Shown here: piece after piece, positions 16,992 through 25,925 of the stretch
How positions within the stretch are numbered: position 1 is the first letter of the stretch
Layout: each line of letters starts with the position of its first letter
DNA from: Sporomusaceae bacterium UBA7701
GTDB lineage: Bacteria > Bacillota > Negativicutes > Sporomusales > UBA7701
Assembly: GCA_002482545.1 (NCBI GenBank)
Contig: DLGF01000024.1
Coordinates: 1 to 33,966, forward strand
Length of the DNA: 33,966 nt
Direction of reading: 5' to 3'
Translations under genes and position numbers: made by a program
Notes under the pieces: generated by a model
Told to the model about the DNA's origin: nothing
The model's input: the letters and a program-made list of their open reading frames with translations, nothing else
The model's database searches: none

Positions 16992-18008
16992 ATGAATGTC
17001 CTCGTTACCGGCGGCGCCGGATACATCGGTTCCCATACCGTCCGGATGCTGGAAAAGGCCGGTCACCGGGCAATCGTGTACGATGATCTGAGCAAGGGAC
17101 ACCGGGCCGCGGTCAAAAACAGCGTCTTTGTGCAAGGAAGTCTGTTTGACAGCCGGCTGCTGGCTGAAACCATCCGGCGTCACGCCATTGACGCGGTGAT
17201 CCATTTTGCGGCGTTCAGCTGCGTCGGAGAGTCGATGGAGAAGCCGCAGGAGTATTACCACAATAATGTGGAAGGCAGCCTGAATTTGTTTGAAGCCATG
17301 GTGGCTGAGGGCGTCGGGACACTGGTCTTTTCCTCCACCGCCGCGGTTTACGGCGAACCGGAAACTACTCCGATCACCGAGGACATGGCCAAGAATCCCA
17401 CGAACGTTTACGGCCGGACCAAGCTGGCGGTGGAAACCGCCCTGGCCGAGCAATACTCGCGGGTTTACGGCCTCAAATACATCACCCTCAGATATTTCAA
17501 CGCCTGCGGGGCGGACGCCGCCGGCGACATCGGAGAAGACCACGACCCGGAGACCCACCTGGTGCCGCTCATCCTTCAGGCCTGCCTGGGGAAACGGTCG
17601 GGAATCAAGATTTTCGGCACAGATTATTCAACCCCGGACGGGACTTGTATCCGCGATTACATTCATGTAAACGATCTGGCGGCAGCCCATCTGCTGGCCC
17701 TGGACGCCTTGGCCGGGGGACACCGGTCGGATGTTTACAATCTGGGGAACGGACAAGGCTTTTCAGTGCAGGAAGTCATTGACGCGGCCGAAGCGGTAAG
17801 CGGACGCAGCGTCAGGCGGGAATTGGCGGGCCCGCGAGCCGGCGACCCGGCCGTCCTGATCGCCGGCGCCGCGAAGATCAGGCGGGAACTGGGCTGGAAG
17901 CCCGAATACACCGACATGAAAGACATCATCGGCACGGCCTGGCGATGGCATCTTGCCCATCCCGACGGTTATGGCGATAAAAGAGAGGACTTAGGATGCA
18001 GGAATTAA
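16992..18008 (+). CDS. galE: UDP-glucose 4-epimerase
   Basis: This 338-aa extended short-chain dehydrogenase has the NAD-binding GGAGYIGSH at residues 7-15, FSSTAAVYG in the catalytic region, the YxxxK pair Tyr140/Lys144 (YGRTK), RYFNACGAD and the substrate-loop DGTCIRDYIHVNDLA. It regenerates UDP-glucose from UDP-galactose for GalT. TTAGGAGG lies before ATG 16992. Its last 13 nt overlap the start of the ROK gene. Confidence 0.96.
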   Translation: MNVLVTGGAGYIGSHTVRMLEKAGHRAIVYDDLSKGHRAAVKNSVFVQGSLFDSRLLAETIRRHAIDAVIHFAAFSCVGESMEKPQEYYHNNVEGSLNLFEAMVAEGVGTLVFSSTAAVYGEPETTPITEDMAKNPTNVYGRTKLAVETALAEQYSRVYGLKYITLRYFNACGADAAGDIGEDHDPETHLVPLILQACLGKRSGIKIFGTDYSTPDGTCIRDYIHVNDLAAAHLLALDALAGGHRSDVYNLGNGQGFSVQEVIDAAEAVSGRSVRRELAGPRAGDPAVLIAGAAKIRRELGWKPEYTDMKDIIGTAWRWHLAHPDGYGDKREDLGCRN

Positions 18009-19207
18009 TGACAGCCGGCGGAAGGCCGGGATACAGCACCAACGAAGGAACGGTCATCAACGCCGTCCGGCGCTACGGCCCGGTATCCAGGGCGGATGTC
18101 GCCAAACTGACCGGGCTGACGCCGCCTACGGTCACCAATATTACCGGCAAGTTCCTGGACATGGGGCTGATCAGCAAGTACAGGATCGGCGAATCCAGCG
18201 GCGGGCGCCGTCCGCTGCTGCTGAAGATCAACAGCGGCTTGTCGCAGCTCATCATCGTCAATGTCCGTTCCGAAAAGATGATGGGCTATGTCATCGACCC
18301 CGGCCTTTGCGTTCATTATGAAGAAAGCGAGAACATCAAGGGCCTGAAGGAAGACGAGGTCCTGGCGCTGCTGCTCGACATGATCGGCCGCTGCCGCCAG
18401 GCGGCGACGGTTCCCGTGCCGGCCATCGGCGTTGTTGTCCGCGGGCCGGTCCGGCCGGAAGGCATTGTGGTCTTCGCCCTTAACATCGGCTGGAAGAATC
18501 TTCCGCTCAAGTGCATTATCGAGGAAAAGTTCCAGTTGCCGGCGTTTATCGAAAACGATGCCAAGGCTTTGAGCAACGGCGAATATTATTACGGGTCGGT
18601 GAAGGACGCCGGAAGCATGATTCTCCTGAAGGTAAGCCACGGTATCGGCGCCGGCATCATGTTCAACGGACGGCTCTACCGGGGAATCAACAACAGCGCC
18701 GGCGAAGTCGGCCATACCACCATCGACATCGGGGGACCGGTTTGCCGTTGCGGCAACTATGGCTGCCTGGAAGCCCTGGCTTCGGAGGATGCCTTGGTGG
18801 AGGCGGTGGTCAAGGCCGTCAAGGAGGGGCAGGTTTCGTTGATTCCCAGCCTGGCCGGCGGCGATGTGGAACAGGTGACCGCCGACATCATCTATGCCGC
18901 CGCGGACGCGGGCGACGCTCTCGCGCTGCAGTCCCTGAGCCGGGTGGCCCGCTACCTCGGCATCGGGATCGCCAACCTGGTCAACACCTTCAACCCCGAA
19001 TTAATTGTCATCAGCGGCTCGATCGCCAAAGTCAGCCATCACATCGCCGATACCCTGAAGCAGACGGTAAGGGACAGGGCCTTCGAGAGCTGCAGCAGCG
19101 TCGCCGAGATCCGGTTTTCCACCGCCAGCACCGCTAACACTCTCAAGGGCGTGGCCGATATGCTCTTTGCCGAGATTACGGAGCCGGTATGGCTTTCCCC
19201 GCGGTAA
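17996..19207 (+). CDS. ROK-family transcriptional regulator (NagC/XylR type)
   Basis: This 403-aa protein has an N-terminal winged helix-turn-helix (about residues 27-60; VSRADVAKLTGLTPPTVTNI) fused to a ROK sugar-sensing domain. The ROK domain has the ENDAKAL region, the glycine-rich VSHGIGAGIM stretch, and zinc-site CRCGNYGCLE with Cys250, Cys252 and Cys257. The DNA-binding domain marks it as a regulator rather than a glucokinase. It lies inside the gal operon, overlapping galE by 13 nt, and directly ahead of the mgl genes. It probably senses galactose or glucose and controls the operon and perhaps the divergent hexokinase. Confidence 0.9.
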   Translation: MQELMTAGGRPGYSTNEGTVINAVRRYGPVSRADVAKLTGLTPPTVTNITGKFLDMGLISKYRIGESSGGRRPLLLKINSGLSQLIIVNVRSEKMMGYVIDPGLCVHYEESENIKGLKEDEVLALLLDMIGRCRQAATVPVPAIGVVVRGPVRPEGIVVFALNIGWKNLPLKCIIEEKFQLPAFIENDAKALSNGEYYYGSVKDAGSMILLKVSHGIGAGIMFNGRLYRGINNSAGEVGHTTIDIGGPVCRCGNYGCLEALASEDALVEAVVKAVKEGQVSLIPSLAGGDVEQVTADIIYAAADAGDALALQSLSRVARYLGIGIANLVNTFNPELIVISGSIAKVSHHIADTLKQTVRDRAFESCSSVAEIRFSTASTANTLKGVADMLFAEITEPVWLSPR

Positions 19208-19331
19208 GCCCTGCGGGCTTGACGGCGGCTATTGTAAAGCGGGGAACTAATCCGGGAAGTTAATGGTACGGAAGGGTTCCGCGCTTTATGAGGCATAAAT
19301 TATCCCAATTTATTAAAGGAGGGCACTTCAA

Positions 19332-20360
19332 GTGAATCGGTATCTGAAGGGAATCGCTATTTCCTCGCTCGTTCTGGGTCTTGTGGCCGCAGGCTGCTCT
19401 AAGCAGGAGCCTGCCAAGCAAGCCGGGGGCAACCCCACCGTAGGTGTGGCCATCTACAAATTCGACGACACCTTCATGACCGGCGTGCGGAACGCCATTT
19501 CCAAGGCCGGCGAGGGCAAGGCCCAGGTGGACATCGTCGACAGCCAGAACGCCCAGCCGACTCAGAACGACAAGGTAGACCTGTTTATCACCAAGAAGGT
19601 CAACGCGCTCGCCATCAACCCGGTTGACCGCACCGCGGCCGGCGTCATTATCGAGAAGGCCAAGAAAGCCAACATTCCTGTGGTATTCTTCAATCGCGAG
19701 CCGCTGCCGGAAGACATGCAAAAGTGGGATAAAGTCTACTATGTCGGGGCCAAGGCCGAAGAGTCCGGCACCATTTCCGGCAAGCTGATCGTGGACTACT
19801 GGAAGGCCCATCCCGAAATGGACAAAAACAAGGACGGCGTTCTGCAGTACGTGCTGCTGAAAGGCGAACCCGGCCATCAGGATGCCGAACTGCGCACCAA
19901 ATTCTCGGTAAAAGCCGTTGAAGACGCAGGCATCAAGGTTCAAAAGCTGGCCGAAGATACCGCCATGTGGGACCGGGTGAAAGGCCAGGAGAAAATGGCG
20001 GCGTTCCTGGCGGCTCACGGCGACAACATCGAAGCCGTATTCGCCAACAATGACGACATGGCTCTCGGCGCCATCGAAGCCCTCAAGGCCAAAGGCTACT
20101 TCAAAGACGGCAAATTCATACCGGTTGTCGGCGTAGACGCGACCGCGCCGGCCCTTAAAGCGCTGGAAGAAGGGACGCTGCTCGGCACCGTCCTGAACGA
20201 CGCCAGCAACCAGGGCAAGGCCACCTTCAATCTTTCCTACGTTCTGGCCCAGGGCCAGACCCCGAACAAGGACAACACCGGCTACGAAGTGGTAGACGGC
20301 AAGTATGTATGGGTTCCTTACAAGAAAATCACCAAGGACAACATGAACGAAGCGAAATAG
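19332..20360 (+). CDS. mglB: Galactose/glucose ABC transporter substrate-binding lipoprotein (MglB-like)
   Basis: This 342-aa sugar-binding protein of the type I periplasmic-binding family has a lipobox VAAGC (Cys22 lipidated). The mature part resembles MglB, with VGVAIYKFDDTFMTGVRNAI, the calcium-loop-like DKNKDGVLQYVLLKGEPGHQDA, the ligand-binding VFANNDDMALGAIEALKA and VVGVDATAPALKAL. The GTG at 19332 has AAAGGAGGG about 9 nt upstream. It is the first gene of the importer, 124 nt after the ROK gene, and probably has its own promoter; AACT-N9-AGTT at 19244-19260 is a possible weak operator. A hairpin separates it from mglA. Confidence 0.92.
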   Translation: MNRYLKGIAISSLVLGLVAAGCSKQEPAKQAGGNPTVGVAIYKFDDTFMTGVRNAISKAGEGKAQVDIVDSQNAQPTQNDKVDLFITKKVNALAINPVDRTAAGVIIEKAKKANIPVVFFNREPLPEDMQKWDKVYYVGAKAEESGTISGKLIVDYWKAHPEMDKNKDGVLQYVLLKGEPGHQDAELRTKFSVKAVEDAGIKVQKLAEDTAMWDRVKGQEKMAAFLAAHGDNIEAVFANNDDMALGAIEALKAKGYFKDGKFIPVVGVDATAPALKALEEGTLLGTVLNDASNQGKATFNLSYVLAQGQTPNKDNTGYEVVDGKYVWVPYKKITKDNMNEAK

Positions 20361-20387
20361 TCGGCCTTAGATACTTAATGCGGATAG

Positions 20388-20430
20388 AGGCGGGGAGAGC
20401 GAGAGGCTTCTCTCCTTCCCGCCTTTATTG
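20388..20430 (+). terminator. Intercistronic hairpin between mglB and mglA
   Basis: Stem AGGCGGG-GAGAG (20388-20399) pairs with CTCTCCTTCCCGCCT (20410-20424) with a small bulge, and TTATTGTTTT follows. As an attenuator it would let most transcripts end after mglB, giving an excess of binding protein over ATPase and permease. Confidence 0.65.
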
Positions 20431-20549
20431 TTTTATCGATATCCGGCGCCTGGAAGGATGGCTGCCGCGCGGCATTATTCCTCAAGCGTCTGACCGGCGG
20501 ATCAAAGGGTTCAATGGAAAAAGTGCCTTGGAGAAAGAGGGGCGTTACC

Positions 20550-22067
20550 GTGGCAGAATCCGAATATTTACTGGAAATGAAGAATATCTGCAAAGAGTTT
20601 CCCGGCGTACGGGCCCTTGACGATGTCTCGCTTCAGGTGCGCGCCGGAACCGTCCATGCCCTCATGGGGGAGAATGGCGCGGGAAAGTCGACGCTGATGA
20701 AATGCCTCTTTGGAATATACCGGCAAGACTCGGGCGAGATATTCCTCGCCGGAAACAGGCTGGCGATAAAAGATTCCAGGCACGCGATCGACAACGGAAT
20801 ATCGATGATCCATCAGGAGCTTCATCCGGTGCCGCACCGGAATATTATGGAAAACATCTGGCTCGGGCGTTTTCCGCTCACGGGTTTCGGGCCCTTTAAA
20901 CTGGTCGACGAGAAAAAAATGTTTCAGGATACAACCGCGCTGTTGCGGGAACTCGAAATCGACATTCATCCGGCCACCATTGTCGGCAGTTTATCGGTGT
21001 CCAAAATTCAGTCGCTGGAAATCGCCAAAGCCGTTTCTTATAATGCCAAAGTCATCGTCATGGACGAACCCACTTCCTCGCTGACCGGCAACGAGGTGGA
21101 GCAGCTGTTCAAAATCATCCGGGACTTGAAACGACGCGGGGTCTCCATCATTTATATCTCCCACAAGCTGGAGGAAATCCTCGAAATCTCGGACGAGATC
21201 ACCATCATGCGGGATGGCCGGCGAATCGGGACCTGGGAAGCGTCGGAACTGACCACCGACATGATTATCGCCAAAATGGTCGGCCGGGATCTCAGCCACC
21301 GGTTTCCCGAACGCGACAATGCGCCCGGGGACGTCATCATGGAGGTGGAAGACCTGACCTCGCCCCATCCCAAGTCCTTCAAGCATGTCAGCTTCAATCT
21401 CCGCAAGGGTGAAATCCTGGGCGTAGGCGGACTGGTGGGCGCCCAGCGTACCGAACTGATCGAGGCGCTGTTCGGTCTCAGGGCGCTCGAAGCCGGGAGC
21501 ATCCATATCAACGGCCGCAAAGTGAAAATCAAGTCGCCGGCCGATGCGAAAAAGCATAAGATTGCCTTATTGACCGAGGAGCGGCGGGTAACCGGAATTT
21601 TCCCGGTGCTGTCGGTGCTGGAAAATACCGCCGTGGCCAAACTCTCCCGCTATGAAACGAAATTTTTCCTGCTGGACGAAGTCCGCCGCAAAGCCGACGC
21701 CACCCAGAGCATCGAAAAGCTCCGCGTGAAAACCCCGTCCTTCGCCACCTTGATCAAAAACCTGTCCGGCGGCAACCAGCAGAAGGTGCTGTTCGCCCGG
21801 TGGCTCCTCACCGAGCCGGACATCTTGCTGCTGGACGAACCGACCCGCGGCATCGACGTCGGAGCCAAGTTCGAAATTTATACCATCATTGCGGAACTGG
21901 CCCGGCAAGGCAAGAGCATTATTATGATATCTTCGGAGATGCCCGAGCTTTTGGGAATGTCGGACCGGATTATGGTGATGTGCGAAGGCCGGCTTACCGG
22001 CGTCATCGACGGGAAGCGCGCCACCGAAGAAGAGATTATGCGCCTCGCGACCCAGCGTATGGCGTGA
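20550..22067 (+). CDS. mglA: Galactose/methyl-galactoside ABC transporter ATPase (MglA-like)
   Basis: This ATPase of about 505 aa has two ABC modules, the mark of monosaccharide importers. Module 1 has Walker A GENGAGKST, the atypical signature LSVSKIQSLEIAKA and Walker B IVMDEPTSSL. Module 2 has a degenerate Walker A region (GLVGAQRTELIEALFG), signature LSGGNQQKVLFARWL and Walker B LLLDEPTRGIDVGAK. I prefer GTG 20550 because GAAAGAGGGG lies 7 nt upstream and the protein then begins near EYLLEMKNICKEFPG as in relatives. ATG 20514 is the alternative and adds 12 residues. mglC follows after 14 nt. Confidence 0.92.
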   Translation: MAESEYLLEMKNICKEFPGVRALDDVSLQVRAGTVHALMGENGAGKSTLMKCLFGIYRQDSGEIFLAGNRLAIKDSRHAIDNGISMIHQELHPVPHRNIMENIWLGRFPLTGFGPFKLVDEKKMFQDTTALLRELEIDIHPATIVGSLSVSKIQSLEIAKAVSYNAKVIVMDEPTSSLTGNEVEQLFKIIRDLKRRGVSIIYISHKLEEILEISDEITIMRDGRRIGTWEASELTTDMIIAKMVGRDLSHRFPERDNAPGDVIMEVEDLTSPHPKSFKHVSFNLRKGEILGVGGLVGAQRTELIEALFGLRALEAGSIHINGRKVKIKSPADAKKHKIALLTEERRVTGIFPVLSVLENTAVAKLSRYETKFFLLDEVRRKADATQSIEKLRVKTPSFATLIKNLSGGNQQKVLFARWLLTEPDILLLDEPTRGIDVGAKFEIYTIIAELARQGKSIIMISSEMPELLGMSDRIMVMCEGRLTGVIDGKRATEEEIMRLATQRMA

Positions 22068-22081
22068 CAGGGAGGATTCAG

Positions 22082-23089
22082 ATGGACAGTAAGAAGCTCA
22101 AGCACTTTATTTCGCAAAATGCCATTTACCTTGTGCTGCTGGCGTTGGTCACCGCCATCGCCGTATATGACCCCCGATTTTTATCGGTGACCACGATGCG
22201 GGATATTATGCTGCAATCGGCGACCCGGGCGATCATCGCCTTGGGAGCGGCCTTTGTGCTGATTACCGGCGGGGTCGACCTGTCGGCGGGACGCGTAGTG
22301 GGGCTCACCGCCGTGCTGTCCAGCTCGATGCTCCAGGTTGCCGACTATTCGCGGCGCTTCTATCCGGACATCCCGGATCTGCCGCTGTTTCTGCCGATTC
22401 TTCTGGCGGTGCTGGCCGGGGTGCTGGTCGGGCTGATTAACGGCTTTATCGTCGCCAAATTCAGCGTTCCGCCTTTTATCGCCACCTTGGGCACCATGGT
22501 TATTGTCTATGGGGTGAACTCCATTTATTTTGACATGAAACCCAACGAGTCGCAGCCGATCGGCGGTCTGCGGGCCGATTTCACCAATCTCGGGTCGGGG
22601 GCCTTCGGCAGTGAATCCTACTCCTTGCCGTATATCGTCATTTTTGCCGCGGTCATAGCCTTCCTGGTCTGGGTCATCTTTAATAAAACCAGGCTGGGCA
22701 AAAACATGTACGCCATCGGCGGCAACATCAACGCCGCCACCGTATCGGGCATCAACGTCGGCCTCAACCTGCTGGTGCTGTACGCTATCGCCGGCGGCCT
22801 CTACGGCTTGGCCGGGGTTCTTGAAGCCGCCAGAACCGGCGGAGCGACGAACAACTACGGCAACATGTACGAGCTCGATGCCATCGCGGCTTGCGTCGTC
22901 GGCGGCGTGTCGACCTCCGGCGGCATCGGAACGGTGCCGGGAATTCTCGCCGGGGTGCTCATCTTCGGCGTCATCAATTACGGCCTGACCTTCATCGGCA
23001 TGAACCCTTACTGGCAGCTCATCATCAAAGGCTTGATCATCGTTGCCGCCGTGGCCTTCGACATCCGGAAGTACCTGTCGAAAAAGTAG
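22082..23089 (+). CDS. mglC: Galactose/methyl-galactoside ABC transporter permease (MglC-like)
   Basis: This 335-aa membrane protein of the ribose/galactose permease family has about eight to ten hydrophobic segments, with family stretches FVLITGGVDLSAGRVVGLTA, VPPFIATLGTMVIVYG and MYAIGGNINAATVSGINV. The start is ATG 22082 after GGGAGGATTCAG; upstream in-frame sequence lies inside mglA and is not used. It is the last gene of mglBAC and is followed by a strong terminator. Confidence 0.94.
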   Translation: MDSKKLKHFISQNAIYLVLLALVTAIAVYDPRFLSVTTMRDIMLQSATRAIIALGAAFVLITGGVDLSAGRVVGLTAVLSSSMLQVADYSRRFYPDIPDLPLFLPILLAVLAGVLVGLINGFIVAKFSVPPFIATLGTMVIVYGVNSIYFDMKPNESQPIGGLRADFTNLGSGAFGSESYSLPYIVIFAAVIAFLVWVIFNKTRLGKNMYAIGGNINAATVSGINVGLNLLVLYAIAGGLYGLAGVLEAARTGGATNNYGNMYELDAIAACVVGGVSTSGGIGTVPGILAGVLIFGVINYGLTFIGMNPYWQLIIKGLIIVAAVAFDIRKYLSKK

Positions 23090-23142
23090 CGGCGCGACAG
23101 CGAAAATTTTATCCATGGTCCATTCCCTTTCGGGATATAATA

Positions 23143-23179
23143 GGCCTGATCCGTCGTCTGACGGACCAGGCCGCTTTTT
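23143..23179 (+). terminator. Intrinsic terminator of the mgl operon
   Basis: A 13-bp stem with one mismatch (23143-23155 and 23160-23172) and the loop GTCT is followed by GCTTTTTC. It begins 54 nt after the mglC stop codon. Confidence 0.88.
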
Positions 23180-23217
23180 CAAAAAAGAATAGCAAGAATT
23201 TTCCGGCAGGGGAGGAT

Positions 23218-23246
23218 TTGGGCTGCCCGCAGGGAAAACATATAAA
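23218..23246 (+). promoter_or_regulatory. Sigma-A-like promoter of the dipeptidase gene
   Basis: TTGGGC (23218-23223), a 17-bp spacer and TATAAA (23241-23246) lie about 60 nt ahead of the pepV start, after the mgl terminator. The dipeptidase is therefore probably transcribed on its own. Confidence 0.55.
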
Positions 23247-23306
23247 TAAAATGTTTATTTCTCGGGGACATTTTTTTTGTTCCGGCAAAAAAGAGGAGGA
23301 ATGGGA

Positions 23307-24692
23307 ATGAATGAGTTGAACGCCAAAGTGGAGAGCCTGCGGGACGAACTGCTCAAACTGGTGCAGGAATCCGTCAAAATCAACAGCGTCCAATCCGACC
23401 CGGAGGAAGGCATGCCCTTCGGCCCGGGACCGGCCAAAGCGCTGGCCCACGCCTTGGCGGTATCCGCCGATATGGGCTTCCAAACAGCCAACCTGGAAAA
23501 CTATATTGGTTATGCCGAGTACGGCGAAGGCGAAGAGTATGTTGCGGTTCTCGGCCATCTGGACATTGTGCCGGAAGGAAAAGGCTGGAAATACCCGCCC
23601 TTCGGCGGCGAGATTCACGAAGGCAAGCTCTACGCCCGCGGCGCCATCGACGACAAGGGCCCGATCTTTGCCTCTCTGATTGCGCTCAAGGCCATCAAGG
23701 AGCTGGGACTGCCCCTGTCCAAACGGGTGCGGATTATTTACGGCACCAACGAAGAAACCGGCTGCAAGGACGCCGAATACTACATAACCAAGGAAAAGGC
23801 TCCGGCCTCCGGCTTTACTCCCGACGGAATGTTCCCGGTCATCCACGCCGAGAAAGGCATCTTCAACTTTTACATCAGCAAGCGCATCGCTCCCGATGGC
23901 CCGGTCCGCCTCAAACATATCAAAGGCGGCGAACGTTCCAATATGGTCCCCGACTACTGTGAGGCGACCGTCGCAGCGCCCAATGCCGCTGAACTGGTCA
24001 AAGCCTGTGAGGAATACGCCAAAAAGAACAGCCTCAAGCTTTCGGCGACCCTTCAGGGCGGTGACGTTGTCCTTCAGTCGCACGGCGTTTCCGCCCATGG
24101 CAGCACGCCCGAGCTCGGGGTCAACGCCATCATGCAGCTCCTGGGCTTCCTGGGGCTTTGCGGCTTCACCGGCGACGCCGCTCAATTCGTGGCCGGCATG
24201 AACAAACTGGTCGGCCGGGAGACGGAAGGCAAGTCGCTGGGCATCGGGTTCGCGGATGAGCCCTCCGGCAAGCTGTCCTGCAACGCCGGACTGATTTCCC
24301 TGGAGGGGGATACGGTCAAGGTGACCTGTAACGTCCGGTTTCCCGTAACGGTGCCCTTCACGGAGATTTTCCAGGCCCTGCAAAAGACCGTGGCCCAGGA
24401 AAATCTGGAAGTCGCATGCGACCGCCACACCGAGCCGCTTTACTTCCCGAAAGACCATCCCCTGGTGGTTACCCTGCACCGCATATTTGTGGAAGAGTCG
24501 GGTATCCAGGCCGCTCCCCTGGCGATCGGCGGCGGCACCTACGCCAAAACCATCCCCAATATCGTAGCCTATGGTCCGGAATTCCCCGGCAAAACCATGA
24601 CCGCCCACGAGGCCAATGAATACATCGAAGTGGACGAACTCATGCTGAGCGCCAAAATCTATGCCCAGGCCATTTATGAGCTGGCCAAATAA
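23307..24692 (+). CDS. pepV: M20 family dipeptidase (PepV-like)
   Basis: This 461-aa zinc metallopeptidase has the metal-site motifs of the PepV group: VLGHLDIVPEGKGW, YARGAIDDKGP, YGTNEETGCKD and, near the C-terminus, the glycine-rich GGGTYAKTIPN. The inserted dimerisation-like domain lies between. It probably cleaves dipeptides or related amides in the cytoplasm. ATG 23307 is chosen because GAGGAGG ends 7 nt upstream; ATG 23301 is only 1 nt from that site. No signal peptide is visible. It stands between two terminators. Confidence 0.9.
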   Translation: MNELNAKVESLRDELLKLVQESVKINSVQSDPEEGMPFGPGPAKALAHALAVSADMGFQTANLENYIGYAEYGEGEEYVAVLGHLDIVPEGKGWKYPPFGGEIHEGKLYARGAIDDKGPIFASLIALKAIKELGLPLSKRVRIIYGTNEETGCKDAEYYITKEKAPASGFTPDGMFPVIHAEKGIFNFYISKRIAPDGPVRLKHIKGGERSNMVPDYCEATVAAPNAAELVKACEEYAKKNSLKLSATLQGGDVVLQSHGVSAHGSTPELGVNAIMQLLGFLGLCGFTGDAAQFVAGMNKLVGRETEGKSLGIGFADEPSGKLSCNAGLISLEGDTVKVTCNVRFPVTVPFTEIFQALQKTVAQENLEVACDRHTEPLYFPKDHPLVVTLHRIFVEESGIQAAPLAIGGGTYAKTIPNIVAYGPEFPGKTMTAHEANEYIEVDELMLSAKIYAQAIYELAK

Positions 24693-24715
24693 ATAACCGC
24701 CGGCCAATAACCCGC

Positions 24716-24756
24716 AAAAGGCGATTCGGGATAAACCCGAGTCGCCTTTTCTTTTT
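24716..24756 (+). terminator. Intrinsic terminator of pepV
   Basis: A 15-bp stem with one mismatch (AAAAGGCGATTCGGG with CCCGAGTCGCCTTTT) and a 5-nt loop is followed by CTTTTTATAC. Confidence 0.9.
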
Positions 24757-24928
24757 ATACGGAAAAACAGGCGCGGTCCTGTCCCAGGCGTTGGGGAAGC
24801 GCGGCGACGGACCATAGCATATAGTAATTGAGAAAGATAAAGCAGTTCGCGCTTCGTTAATAACTGTGTTTCGCGCTTTCACACCGACCCCACCGGTCTT
24901 CATAGGATATAGGAGGGGGGAACTAGCG

Positions 24929-25861
24929 GTGGGAGAAACGATTATCCGCATCAACGGGCGGGCGCCGGGGCGCAGGCCCAGGGTCGGCCTGGCGCTGAGC
25001 GGCGGCGGCGTCCGCGGCCTGGCGCATATCGGTGTGCTGAAAGTGCTGGTTGAGAACAGGATTCCGATCGATATGGTGTCCGGCACGAGCGCCGGAGCCA
25101 TTATCGCGGCGATGTACGCCAGCGGCTACAAGCCCTTGCAAATGCAGGCGCTGGCGGAAAATCTCAATGTGTCCGACTTGATCGACTTAAAAGTAACGGT
25201 GGGGGATTTATTCAAACACGGTATGAAATGGCTGTTCAGCGGAAAATTCCGTTTCTGGTCGGTATTACCCACCGGGCTGGTCAAAGGGGACAAAGTCGAG
25301 CAGTATCTGACCGGACTGCTGTACGAGCGCACCTTCAAGGATACGGTCGTCCCGCTGGCCATTACGTCGGTGGATATCAATTCCGGGGACACGGTTTTTT
25401 TCATTACGCCGCCGGAGGAAAGCCGGGTCATCCTCAACGCCAGGTATTATACCAACGCGCTGCTGACGGAAGCCGTGCGGGCGAGCATCTCCGTGCCGGG
25501 AATTTTTTTCCCCAAAAAGTACCGGGGAATGCTTCTGGTGGACGGAGCGGTCAAAAATAACCTGCCAACCGATATTCTGCGTCACATGGGGGCGGAGGTT
25601 ATCCTCGCCGTCGACCTGGGCTACTCCGGCCAGCCTGTTCCGGAGATCAAGACCGTGGGGGAGATCCTGCTGCAATGCATTGATATTATGGGACGCGAGG
25701 TCACTTTACTGAAAGGGGAACCTCATGCCAGCGTCGTCATTCGCCCCGAGGTTTATGACCTCAGCTTCAAGGACACCAAGCAAGTCAGCCTATGCGTGGC
25801 CAAAGGCGCCCAGGCCGCCTGGGCCCAAATTCCCGAGATCCGTCGTCTTACCTCAGGCTGA
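24929..25861 (+). CDS. Patatin-like phospholipase
   Basis: This 310-aa protein has the patatin fold. The oxyanion loop SGGGVRG spans 24-30, the nucleophile elbow GTSAG 52-56 (Ser54) and the catalytic Asp205 sits in VDGAVKNN. The Ser-Asp dyad is complete, so lipid acyl hydrolase activity is expected. There is no signal peptide, so it should act in the cytoplasm or at the inner membrane face, like bacterial RssA-type proteins. The GTG at 24929 has AGGAGGGGGG 8 nt upstream; a longer frame from 24866 bypasses this. A putative serine protease gene follows after 64 nt on the same strand. Confidence 0.88.
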   Translation: MGETIIRINGRAPGRRPRVGLALSGGGVRGLAHIGVLKVLVENRIPIDMVSGTSAGAIIAAMYASGYKPLQMQALAENLNVSDLIDLKVTVGDLFKHGMKWLFSGKFRFWSVLPTGLVKGDKVEQYLTGLLYERTFKDTVVPLAITSVDINSGDTVFFITPPEESRVILNARYYTNALLTEAVRASISVPGIFFPKKYRGMLLVDGAVKNNLPTDILRHMGAEVILAVDLGYSGQPVPEIKTVGEILLQCIDIMGREVTLLKGEPHASVVIRPEVYDLSFKDTKQVSLCVAKGAQAAWAQIPEIRRLTSG

Positions 25862-25925
25862 AAGGTACCGACGCCGCCCGTCCGGCATATCATACACTAG
25901 CACGTTTTTCTGGGGAGGTAGGCCG

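Noticed and set aside
19222..19240. TTGACG as -35 of an mglB promoter
   Set aside because: No -10 sequence occurs at 16-18 bp downstream.
23109..24815. 568-codon minus-strand frame
   Set aside because: It is antisense to pepV and runs through two terminators. The pepV metal motifs are decisive.
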